From: CBDUUP01 sp965370435
GTDB lineage: Bacteria; Chloroflexota; Anaerolineae; Anaerolineales; UBA11579
Direction of reading: 5' to 3'
Assembly (NCBI GenBank): GCA_965370435.1
Contig: CBDUUP010000040.1
Span: forward strand, 1 to 18,303
Length of the DNA stretch: 18,303 nucleotides
The notes under the pieces were generated by a model. It did not search any database, was not told where the DNA came from, and was given only the letters and a program-made list of their open reading frames with translations. Shown piece by piece: positions 13,111 to 18,303 of this stretch (the stretch's first letter is position 1; the number at the start of each line of letters is the position of its first letter). The translations under genes and the position numbers were made by a program.

Positions 13111-14415
13111 ATGCGAGCTGTAGAGTTGATCGTCAAAAAACGCGATAAACAAGAACTGACCTCTCCAGAGATCGAGTACCTGGTCAAGGGGTTCGCCGAG
13201 GGCGCGGTGCCCGATTACCAGGTCGCGGCCTGGGCGATGGCGGTGCTGCTCAACGGCATGTCGGACCGGGAGACCACCGACCTGACCCTGGCGATGGCGA
13301 GTTCCGGCGAGATGCTGGACCTCACCGAGGTTGTGGAGATCGCGGTGGACAAGCACTCCACCGGCGGGGTGGGCGACAAGACCTCCCTGGTAGTTCTGCC
13401 GGTGGTCGCAGCCTGTGGCCTGCCGGTGGGACAGATGTCGGGGCGCGGGCTGGGGTTCAGCGGCGGCACGCTGGACAAGATGGAATCCATCCCCGGCTTC
13501 CGCTGCGACCTGACTACCGATGAATTCCTACGCCAGTTGGCCGAAGTGGGGATGACCCTCACCGGGCAAACCGGCGACCTGGCCCCCGCCGACGGCAAAC
13601 TCTACGCCCTCCGGGATGTCACCGGAACCGTGCCTTCCATCCCCCTCATCGCCTCTTCGGTGATGAGCAAGAAGATCGCCGCTGGAGCGCAGGCCATCGT
13701 CCTGGATGTGAAGGTGGGCCTTGGCGCGTTCATGAAAACCCTGGGAAAGGCCAGGGCGCTGGCGGAGACTATGGTCGAGATCGGCAAGCTGGCCGGGCGA
13801 AAGACCGTGGCCTTGATCTCCGACATGAACCAACCGCTGGGCAACGCGGTGGGCAACGCCCTGGAAGTCAAAGAAGCCATCACAACGCTGCAAGGCGGCG
13901 GGCCGAACGATTTCCGGGAACATTGCCTGGAGGTGGCTGCCCATATGCTGTTATTAGGCAGCCAGGCCGCCAACGAAGACGCCAGCCGCAGGATGGCCGA
14001 GGCCGCCCTGGATGAACGCCAAGCCTGGGAGAAATTCCGCCATTTGGTTGTCGCCCAGAGCGGCGACGTGAGCTTCGTGGACGAACCGCATAAGCTGCCC
14101 CAGGCCAGCCTGGTGGAGTCTGTCCCCGCCCCCCGCAGCGGTTATCTGGAAGGCATTCATGCCCAGATCGTGGGGGAGACATCCGTGATGTTGGGCGCCG
14201 GACGGGAAAAGAAGAGCGATAGCATTGACCACGCCGTCGGCATCCTCATCCACCACAAGGTGGGAGATCATGTGGAAAAGGGAGAAGCGCTGTTCACCCT
14301 GCACGCCAATGACCCATTCTTGTTGGCCGAGGCAAACCAACGCCTGCTTGAAGCCCACACCTGGCAGGATGACCCCGTCGAGCCGCTGCCCTTGTTCTAT
14401 GGTGTGGTGAAATAG
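13111..14415 (+). CDS. pdp: Pyrimidine-nucleoside (thymidine) phosphorylase
   Basis: The 434-residue protein is full length for the family (433-440) and aligns throughout with Pdp/DeoA. It cleaves thymidine, deoxyuridine or uridine with phosphate into base plus (deoxy)ribose-1-phosphate in the cytoplasm, for nucleoside salvage. Landmarks are the phosphate-binding KHSTGGVGDKTS (81-92), MSGRGLGFSGGTLDKMESIPG (109-129), LAPADGKLYALRDVTGTVPS, IPLIASSVMSKKIAAGA and NALEVKEAI. The C-terminal half has the expected biotinyl-like barrel (LGAGREKK, GVL-type HHKVGDHVEKGEALFTLHAND). The wording resembles the Bacillus Pdp branch, which accepts both uridine and thymidine, more than E. coli DeoA, so pdp is used with caution. 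GAGG lies 7 bases before the ATG. It is monocistronic, and no other deo gene is near. Confidence 0.93.
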   Translation: MRAVELIVKKRDKQELTSPEIEYLVKGFAEGAVPDYQVAAWAMAVLLNGMSDRETTDLTLAMASSGEMLDLTEVVEIAVDKHSTGGVGDKTSLVVLPVVAACGLPVGQMSGRGLGFSGGTLDKMESIPGFRCDLTTDEFLRQLAEVGMTLTGQTGDLAPADGKLYALRDVTGTVPSIPLIASSVMSKKIAAGAQAIVLDVKVGLGAFMKTLGKARALAETMVEIGKLAGRKTVALISDMNQPLGNAVGNALEVKEAITTLQGGGPNDFREHCLEVAAHMLLLGSQAANEDASRRMAEAALDERQAWEKFRHLVVAQSGDVSFVDEPHKLPQASLVESVPAPRSGYLEGIHAQIVGETSVMLGAGREKKSDSIDHAVGILIHHKVGDHVEKGEALFTLHANDPFLLAEANQRLLEAHTWQDDPVEPLPLFYGVVK

Positions 14416-14477
14416 CTGAAATGCGAGTCTTTCGTCGATAAAAAACATCAACAATGAGGCACAGAGACACCCAGAAA

Positions 14478-14526
14478 AACCAAAAACTTAATGCCTTTTT
14501 GCCTTGATGGTAAAGTTTTTTTGGTT
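14478..14526 (+). terminator. Weak AT-rich hairpin downstream of the phosphorylase gene
   Basis: AACCAAAAACTT (14478-14489) can pair with AAGTTTTTTTGGTT (14513-14526) with two unpaired T residues and a loop of about 23 bases. The T-run is inside the stem rather than after it, so termination strength is doubtful. The preceding bases (GGCACAGAGACACCCAG) are a degenerate copy of the repeat at 5322-5387. From 14530 to 14620 nothing recognisable was seen. Confidence 0.3.
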
Positions 14527-14624
14527 CACCATCCGCGAGTTCGATAATGCGCCAAGATATATTTTTATAAGTAAGGGGGAGATTGAAGCTAAGAGAATGA
14601 TGCTCTTTCGATTGGGATAAATTT

Positions 14625-14663
14625 GTCCGCTTGTCCGGTGATTACCCTGCCGAACAAGCGGAC
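14625..14663 (-). terminator. Hairpin at the end of the sigma/anti-sigma operon
   Basis: GTCCGCTTGT (14625-14634) and ACAAGCGGAC (14654-14663) form a perfect 10-bp stem, with a further CGG/CCG pairing inside the loop. It lies 33 bases beyond the last minus-strand micro-gene (stop at 14696). On the minus strand the stem is followed by AAATTTAT, only modestly T-rich, so it may stall or protect the transcript rather than terminate strongly. Confidence 0.5.
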
Positions 14664-14695
14664 TGAATATTTACGAGATGGGGTAGGACTGCGCG

Positions 14696-14821
14696 TTACA
14701 GCATGAAGCGCGAGGTTGCTAACAGCCATAACGCAACGCCGCCAATCAGCGCAACAACTGCGAAGGCAATCGTGGCCGCAACGATCAGGGTGCGGTAGAA
14801 GGCGTATTTTTCGGTTTCCAT
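14696..14821 (-). CDS. 41-residue single-helix membrane micro-protein, copy B
   Basis: ATG at 14821 is preceded by AAAGGAG at 7 bases. The product starts METEKYAFYRTL, continues with a hydrophobic helix of about 22 residues containing AATIAFAVVALIGG, and ends LLATSRFML. It is 36/41 identical to copy A at 14889-15014 and aligns without gaps to the last 40 residues of the anti-sigma factor at 15092-15418 (EYAx-type opening ETKKY, RTL, IAF, ALxGG, SR-M at the end). It therefore looks like a duplicated, free-standing version of that protein's transmembrane segment. The N-terminus is charged and probably cytoplasmic. Function unknown. Competition with, or assembly with, the anti-sigma factor in the membrane is an inference. 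Confidence 0.75.
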   Translation of the reverse strand: METEKYAFYRTLIVAATIAFAVVALIGGVALWLLATSRFML

Positions 14822-14888
14822 CGGTTTCTCCTTTGTATATTGATAAGAATATCAGTTGGTGTAAGAGTCTGGGGTGGCGAATTTCGCG

Positions 14889-15014
14889 CTACAACATGAA
14901 GCGAGAGGTCGCCAGCGCCCACAATGCAGACCCGCCAATCAGCGCAACAATTGCGAAGGCGATCGTGGCCGCGATGAGCAGGGTGCGGTAGAAGGCGTAT
15001 TTTTCGGTTTCCAT
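14889..15014 (-). CDS. 41-residue single-helix membrane micro-protein, copy A
   Basis: ATG at 15014 is preceded by AAAGGAG at 7 bases. The product (opening METEKYAFYRTLLIAATIAF, closing WALATSRFML) matches the last 40 residues of the anti-sigma factor just upstream at 23 of 40 positions without gaps, and copy B at 36 of 41. Conservation of reading frame, ribosome site and stop position between the two copies argues that both are translated genes, not debris. About 15 of the bases before each start are also shared (ATTCTTA, then ACAAAGGAGA), so the duplication included the ribosome site. It is likely on the same transcript as the sigma and anti-sigma genes. One transmembrane helix, N-terminus inside by the positive-inside rule only weakly supported. 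Confidence 0.78.
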   Translation of the reverse strand: METEKYAFYRTLLIAATIAFAIVALIGGSALWALATSRFML

Positions 15015-15074
15015 GAGGTTCTCCTTTGTAGTATGGGTAAGAATTTACTTGTACTGTGGTGTGGTAACGCTGAA

Positions 15075-15086
15075 CGCTGTACAGCG
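15075..15086. promoter_or_regulatory. 12-bp perfect palindrome after the anti-sigma gene
   Basis: CGCTGTACAGCG lies 5 bases beyond the anti-sigma stop codon and 60 bases before copy A. A perfect palindrome without a loop suits a dimeric protein site better than an RNA hairpin. It could set the ratio between the first two genes and the micro-protein genes. Confidence 0.35.
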
Positions 15087-15091
15087 GCAGG

Positions 15092-15418
15092 CTAGAACAT
15101 TATTCGGGAGGCGACCAGCGCTATGAAGGCAGCCCCGCCCAACAGCGCGCAGAGGGAAAAGGCGATGATCGCCGCGATGACCAGGGTGCGCAGGAGCATA
15201 TATTTTTTGGTTTCCTTGTAAGCTTCCAGTTGGGTCTCCTGGGTGATGGACATAGGAATATCTTGGGGCAAATTCGTCGCCGCGTGCCGCTCAGCGATTT
15301 GGGCGAGTTCGGGATCGGTTTGCAGGTATTCTTCAACCAGCGCGCGGGTATCCTCGCTCAATTCATTGGCCAGGTACAGCGGCAATAAATCGCGGATTAC
15401 ATCTTTGGTGATTTCCAT
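15092..15418 (-). CDS. Membrane-anchored anti-sigma factor (108 aa)
   Basis: The N-terminal half (EITKDVIRDLLPLYLANELS, then TRALVEEYLQTDPELAQ) has the form of the anti-sigma zinc-finger (ZAS/zf-HC2) fold, but the usual His and Cys metal ligands are missing, so it would be a metal-free version. Residues 74-104 are a single membrane helix, and the protein ends shortly after (SRIMF), so it has almost no outer domain. It would hold the ECF sigma factor encoded immediately upstream at the membrane. The sigma stop and this start are two bases apart (ATG 15418) or overlap if TTG 15424 is used; GGAGG lies 10 and 4 bases before these, so both are possible. Its last 40 residues are the parent of the two micro-proteins downstream. 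Confidence 0.8.
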   Translation of the reverse strand: MEITKDVIRDLLPLYLANELSEDTRALVEEYLQTDPELAQIAERHAATNLPQDIPMSITQETQLEAYKETKKYMLLRTLVIAAIIAFSLCALLGGAAFIALVASRIMF

Positions 15419-15420
15419 GA

Positions 15421-15915
15421 TCAAGGTACCTCCATTTTGATACCATCAGTGGCGTTGAACAGCAGTTTTTTGCGAACACGGTGTACTTTCACTTTAGCCG
15501 CGCTCAGGCTTATTTCCAGCGCCCGGGCAATTTCGGCGTAAGGCAGTTCATGCTGAACCCGCAGGATGAAAGCCGCCCGGTCAACCTCGGGCAAGGTTTG
15601 CAGGAATTTCCGGACTCTTTGGATTTCAAGTTGAGTCTCGATTTGTTTATCCGGCCCCGGCGCAGGATCAGCGTAAATGTCTTCCAGGGCGACCTGGCGC
15701 TTCCTTTTCCTCTGCTGTTCCAAGAAATAGTTGCGGGCGATGGTGAAGAGGTAGGCTTTCAGGGTTTCGGTTCGGATCTTGCTGCTGTTCACCCAGGCGC
15801 GGATAAAGGTCTCTGAGGTGATGTCTTCTGCCTCGGCGCCGTCATCCGCCAGCCAAAAGGCAAAACGGTAAACGTCGCTCGCGTAGGATTCGTATAGATC
15901 TTGAAAATTAAGCAT
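15421..15915 (-). CDS. ECF (extracytoplasmic function) RNA polymerase sigma factor (164 aa)
   Basis: The protein has the two-domain ECF build. Region 2 covers residues 5-70 (YESYASDVYRFAFWLADDGAEAEDITSETFIRAW, KAYLFTIARNYF) and region 4 covers about 95-150 (LQTLPEVDRAAFILRVQHELPYAEIARALEISLSAAKVKVHRVRKKL), with a short linker and no extra C-terminal domain. It directs RNA polymerase to stress- or envelope-type promoters and is expected to be held inactive by the anti-sigma factor encoded just downstream. The start ATG at 15915 has AAGG 4 bases upstream. It is the first gene of a four-gene minus-strand operon. The inducing signal cannot be read here. Confidence 0.93.
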   Translation of the reverse strand: MLNFQDLYESYASDVYRFAFWLADDGAEAEDITSETFIRAWVNSSKIRTETLKAYLFTIARNYFLEQQRKRKRQVALEDIYADPAPGPDKQIETQLEIQRVRKFLQTLPEVDRAAFILRVQHELPYAEIARALEISLSAAKVKVHRVRKKLLFNATDGIKMEVP

Positions 15916-15927
15916 GAGCCTTCTCTG

Positions 15928-15960
15928 ATTATAGTATGCTTAACCATGCGAAAAGTTACA
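15928..15960 (-). promoter_or_regulatory. Promoter region of the sigma operon, possibly auto-regulated
   Basis: Two readings coexist on the minus strand. TATAAT (15933-15928) is a perfect -10 box but has no -35. Alternatively TGTAAC (15960-15955) resembles the AAC-type -35 of ECF promoters, and CATAC (15938-15934) 16 bases later could be its -10. The second reading would mean that the sigma factor controls its own gene. Confidence 0.45.
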
Positions 15961-16006
15961 TGATTTCCTGGATTGATCTGGGTTTTGCGGTATATAGTTT
16001 GAATTA

Positions 16007-16153
16007 AGGGTGCGTCTAAAAATATGTTCCCCTTTTATGATAAAACTTTTGAGCAAATCAGCCTACCCAATCCACTCGTCAATGCAATTCCAATCTTTAT
16101 AACACCAAGCCGGGGGTTCTGATAAGACTCCAAGTTATTTTTAGACCCGCCCT
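16007..16153. mobile_element. Second MITE-like element, about 147 bp, imperfect terminal inverted repeats
   Basis: The left end AGGGTGCGTCTAAAAATA (16007-16024) and right end, read inversely AGGGCGGGTCTAAAAATA (16136-16153), match over the inner 11 bases exactly and at 16 of 18 overall. AATT lies immediately or one base outside both ends, a possible 4-bp target duplication. The interior has no ORF; it includes the small palindrome TTTTATGATAAAA. The ends differ from those of the element at 12857. It fills the gap between the sigma operon promoter and the end of prmA. Confidence 0.6.
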
Positions 16154-16155
16154 AA

Positions 16156-16183
16156 TTGAACGTTAAAACGTTTAATCGTTCAA
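16156..16183 (-). terminator. Imperfect hairpin across the prmA stop codon
   Basis: TTGAACG (16156-16162) pairs with CGTTCAA (16177-16183), and the inner TTAAA pairs with TTTAA, with one bulged T. It overlaps the stop codon at 16172-16174. There is no T-run beyond it on the minus strand, so its role as a terminator is doubtful. Confidence 0.3.
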
Positions 16184-17107
16184 TCTGCTAACGTTATTCT
16201 CGCCGACCAACCCCACCCAATCCTCTTGCTGGCGGCATTCGGCCGCTTTCAGGCCTTGCGCTTTCAATGCCTCCAACACCCTCTCCTCTTGCTCCTCCAG
16301 GATGCCAGAGAGGATCAACCTCCCTCCCGGGGCGACCAAATCCGCCATTCCCCCCTCTAACAGCCGCACCAAGATAGGGGCCAGCATATTGGCGACCACC
16401 AGCGGCGCATCCCGGATGAAGAAATCCCCCCTCTTGATCTCCGCCACCGACCCCGCCTCGAACACCGCCCGGTCCGCCACCTTGTTCGCCTCCGCATTAT
16501 GACCGGCCGATTCAATAGCCTGGGGATCAACGTCCACCCCCAGGGCCTTCGCCGCCCCCAGCTTGAGCGCCGCAATAGACAGAATCCCCGACCCGCAGCC
16601 CACGTCAATCACCTCCCCTCCCGCCGGAGTGAAGTCTTCCAGCATTTCCAGGCAGAGTTGGGTGGTCGGGTGGGTTCCGGTGCCGAATGCCATCCCAGGG
16701 TCAATTTTGATAGGGATTCGTTTACCTGGCGGCGCTTCCAGCCAGGACGGGACAATGACCAGTCCTCGCCCAACCGGGAGCGGGCGGTAATGCTGCTTCC
16801 ATGCGCTCATCCAGTCGGCTTGGGGGATGGTTTTATAGTGGATCGGGGGAAGAGATTGAATGCGGCCCAGGTACCAGAGGGCTTCTTCCAAGTGGCCGCG
16901 CTTTTCTTCAAGTTGATCGTCTACGGGCAGATAGCAAAACACCCGCCAGGAGCCGGTTGGGCTTCCGGGGGTGTCTGGATTTTCATCAATTCCAGTTGAT
17001 TCGATGACCACGCCGCCAGGGGCAAAACGAGCCATAACCTCCCCCACCGCCTCGGCCAATTCCCCCTCCACCAGCATAGAAACCTCCAGCCAGGCCGCTT
17101 CAGCCAC
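16172..17107 (-). CDS. prmA: Ribosomal protein L11 methyltransferase
   Basis: The 311-residue protein matches PrmA in length and order. It has an N-terminal substrate-binding domain (residues 1-95), the linker motif ADWMSAWKQHYRPLPVG (97-113), the signature DPGMAFGTGTHPTTQLCL (136-153), the SAM-binding DVGCGSGILSIAALKLGA (168-185), an acidic strand end (VDVD, 191-194) and VVANMLAPIL (237-246), the substrate-side NxLAxxL motif. The enzyme trimethylates amino groups of L11 in the ribosome stalk base using S-adenosylmethionine. The start is GTG at 17107, overlapping the end of dnaJ by 8 bases, so translation is coupled. dnaJ-prmA is a common gene pair in bacteria, which supports both calls. Confidence 0.94.
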   Translation of the reverse strand: MAEAAWLEVSMLVEGELAEAVGEVMARFAPGGVVIESTGIDENPDTPGSPTGSWRVFCYLPVDDQLEEKRGHLEEALWYLGRIQSLPPIHYKTIPQADWMSAWKQHYRPLPVGRGLVIVPSWLEAPPGKRIPIKIDPGMAFGTGTHPTTQLCLEMLEDFTPAGGEVIDVGCGSGILSIAALKLGAAKALGVDVDPQAIESAGHNAEANKVADRAVFEAGSVAEIKRGDFFIRDAPLVVANMLAPILVRLLEGGMADLVAPGGRLILSGILEEQEERVLEALKAQGLKAAECRQQEDWVGLVGENNVSRLND

Positions 17108-18236
17108 CCAGGAAATCTTTCAATTGGTCCCAGAAACCCCGCTCCTGGGGACGCACCTCGGTGCCCAGACTTTCCGCCAACTTCTCCAAAAGCTCTCTCT
17201 GTTCAGCGTTCACCCGCGTAGGGATTTCAACATTAATGATGACCAACTGGTCGCCCCGCCCGCCCCCCCGCAGATAAGGGACGCCTTTGCCCCGCATCCG
17301 CAGCACCTTGCCCGGCTGGATCCCGGCGGGGATGCTGAATTTTTCATCCCCATCCACAGTGGGCACTTTGACCTCCGCGCCCAGCGCGGCCTGAGCCAGG
17401 TTAACGTTCAAATCCAAGATGATGTCGTTGCGCTGGCGGCGGAAATATTTATGCTTCTTGACCCGCACCTGGAGATACAAGTCGCCCGCCGGGCCGCCGT
17501 TCGGCCCCGGCTGGCCTTCCCCGCCCAGGCGGATCCGGTTGCCGTTATCCACCCCCTCTGGAATTGGGACCGTCTTTTTATGGGTCCGCCGCCGGGAGCC
17601 GCGCCCCGCGCAGGCTTTGCAGGGTGAGGTGATGGTTTCTCCCCGCCCCCTGCAGGTGGGGCATGTGGAGACCTGCACCATAGACCCCAACAATGTCTGC
17701 CGGGCCTGGCGGATCTCGCCGCTTCCGTTGCAGGTATGGCAGCGCGCCGGCGTGGTTCCCGGTTCGGCCCGCGATCCCTTGCAAGTTTCGCAAACCTCAT
17801 CCCGGGTGATCTCGATTTCCTTGTCCACCCCAAAAACAGCTTCTTCAAAGGTCAGATCAACCCCATATTGCAAACTCTGGCCCTGGCGGGGAGCGTTGCG
17901 CCTGCGGCCCCGGCTTTGGCCGAAACCAAAGATATCCCCGATCCCGAACCCGTTGAAGATGCCAAACAAGTCTTCCAGGTTGATATTGGAGAAATCGGGC
18001 ATCCCGCCCATGCCATTCAATCCCTCGTGGCCGTAGCGGTCGTAGGCCGCACGTTTGTCCCCATCGGAGAGCGCCGCATAAGCCTCGTTGATCTCTTTAA
18101 AGCGCTCTTCCGCATCCGGCGCGTCGCTCACGTCGGGATGATATTCGCGGGCCTTGCCTCGGAACGCCTTCTTCAGGTCATCTTCCGAAGCATCTCGGGG
18201 AACGCCCAGGGTTTCGTAATAATCACGCTTTGCCAT
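17100..18236 (-). CDS. dnaJ: Chaperone protein DnaJ (type I Hsp40)
   Basis: The 378-residue protein shows the full type I order. A J domain lies at 4-68 with HPD (33-35), followed by a Gly/Phe-rich linker (about 72-110: GLNGMGG, GIFNGFGIGDIFGFG). The zinc region has four CxxCxG motifs: C149/C152, C166/C169, C192/C195 and C206/C209. The first reads CETCKGSR, with Arg instead of the usual Gly at the end. The C-terminal substrate-binding domains follow to FLGG. DnaJ delivers unfolded proteins to DnaK and stimulates its ATPase. ATG 18236 is chosen because MAKRDYYETLGV is the standard start; an in-frame TTG at 18254 would add six residues. The ribosome site is weak. No grpE or dnaK lies within the window, and no heat-shock operator (CIRCE) is seen upstream in the 67 bases available. 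Confidence 0.96.
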   Translation of the reverse strand: MAKRDYYETLGVPRDASEDDLKKAFRGKAREYHPDVSDAPDAEERFKEINEAYAALSDGDKRAAYDRYGHEGLNGMGGMPDFSNINLEDLFGIFNGFGIGDIFGFGQSRGRRRNAPRQGQSLQYGVDLTFEEAVFGVDKEIEITRDEVCETCKGSRAEPGTTPARCHTCNGSGEIRQARQTLLGSMVQVSTCPTCRGRGETITSPCKACAGRGSRRRTHKKTVPIPEGVDNGNRIRLGGEGQPGPNGGPAGDLYLQVRVKKHKYFRRQRNDIILDLNVNLAQAALGAEVKVPTVDGDEKFSIPAGIQPGKVLRMRGKGVPYLRGGGRGDQLVIINVEIPTRVNAEQRELLEKLAESLGTEVRPQERGFWDQLKDFLGG

Positions 18237-18260
18237 TGCTAAGTCAACTATCAACGTATC

Positions 18261-18289
18261 GTAGGGGCGGGTCTGAGACCCGCCCCTAC
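18261..18289. repeat. REP-like palindrome, perfect copy, upstream of dnaJ
   Basis: GTAGGGGCGGGTC (18261-18273) and its exact inverse (18277-18289) flank the loop TGA. It lies 25 bases before the dnaJ start, so on the dnaJ transcript it would be either leader structure or the end of the preceding transcription unit. Same family as 9637-9669 and 6512-6539. Confidence 0.85.
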
Positions 18290-18303
18290 AACTAATCTAA
18301 TTA

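Noticed and set aside
14416..14695. Search for a tRNA or small RNA gene in the gap after the phosphorylase gene
   Set aside because: Only two hairpins and a degenerate repeat were found. No cloverleaf arms or T-loop sequence could be identified.
14716..15095. Plus-strand frames of 91 and 73 codons across the micro-protein region
   Set aside because: They have no good ribosome sites and are the complement of two conserved minus-strand genes.

Overview
The window looks like chromosomal DNA from a free-living, GC-rich bacterium. The protein families and the style of the intergenic repeats (REP-like GTAGGGGC palindromes, CCTTCGACAAGCTCAGG-type repeats, a short GH3 enzyme) suggest Chloroflexota of the Anaerolineae type. 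This is inference: there is no rRNA or universal marker here to prove it. Composition is mosaic. The metabolic and housekeeping genes are GC-rich. They are interrupted by clearly AT-rich pieces at about 1-2430, 3600-4245 and 10960-12860, which hold the least recognisable genes and look like accessory or transferred DNA.

Layout. (1) 1-2255: a large XRE-helix-turn-helix plus TPR regulator on the minus strand, cut by the left edge, divergent from a 60-residue two-helix membrane protein. (2) 2368-3678: an M20D amidohydrolase with its own promoter and a strong terminator. (3) 3711-3986: a small zinc-ribbon membrane protein. (4) 4205-5257: a 10-codon leader ORF coupled to an SDR-type L-threonine 3-dehydrogenase, followed by a heptamer tandem repeat and a second intergenic repeat. 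(5) 5414-6629: two tandem LiaF-like four-helix membrane paralogues and a bidirectional terminator. (6) 6644-9604: a short GH3-family enzyme divergent from a lipid pair, a diacylglycerol-kinase-like enzyme and a PlsC-type acyltransferase. (7) 9704-10435: an unrecognised protein behind a consensus sigma-70 promoter. (8) 10592-12856: a GIY-YIG nuclease and a PD-(D/E)xK-like nuclease fused to an EF-Tu-domain-2-like barrel, bracketed by copies of one repeat family. (9) 12857-13012: a 156-bp element with perfect 19-bp terminal inverted repeats. (10) 13111-14415: pyrimidine-nucleoside phosphorylase. (11) 14696-15960, minus strand: an ECF sigma factor, its membrane anti-sigma factor, and two 41-codon genes whose products are stand-alone copies of the anti-sigma factor's transmembrane tail. 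(12) 16007-16153: a second MITE-like element. (13) 16172-18236, minus strand: dnaJ overlapping prmA, with a REP-like palindrome just upstream of dnaJ.

How they fit together. Most units are short, independent operons separated by palindromes that act as terminators or REP elements. The two most unusual systems are the sigma/anti-sigma operon that spawned duplicated membrane micro-proteins, and the repeat-bracketed two-nuclease cassette. The XRE-TPR regulator beside a hydrophobic small protein is a third, weaker candidate for a dedicated signalling pair.
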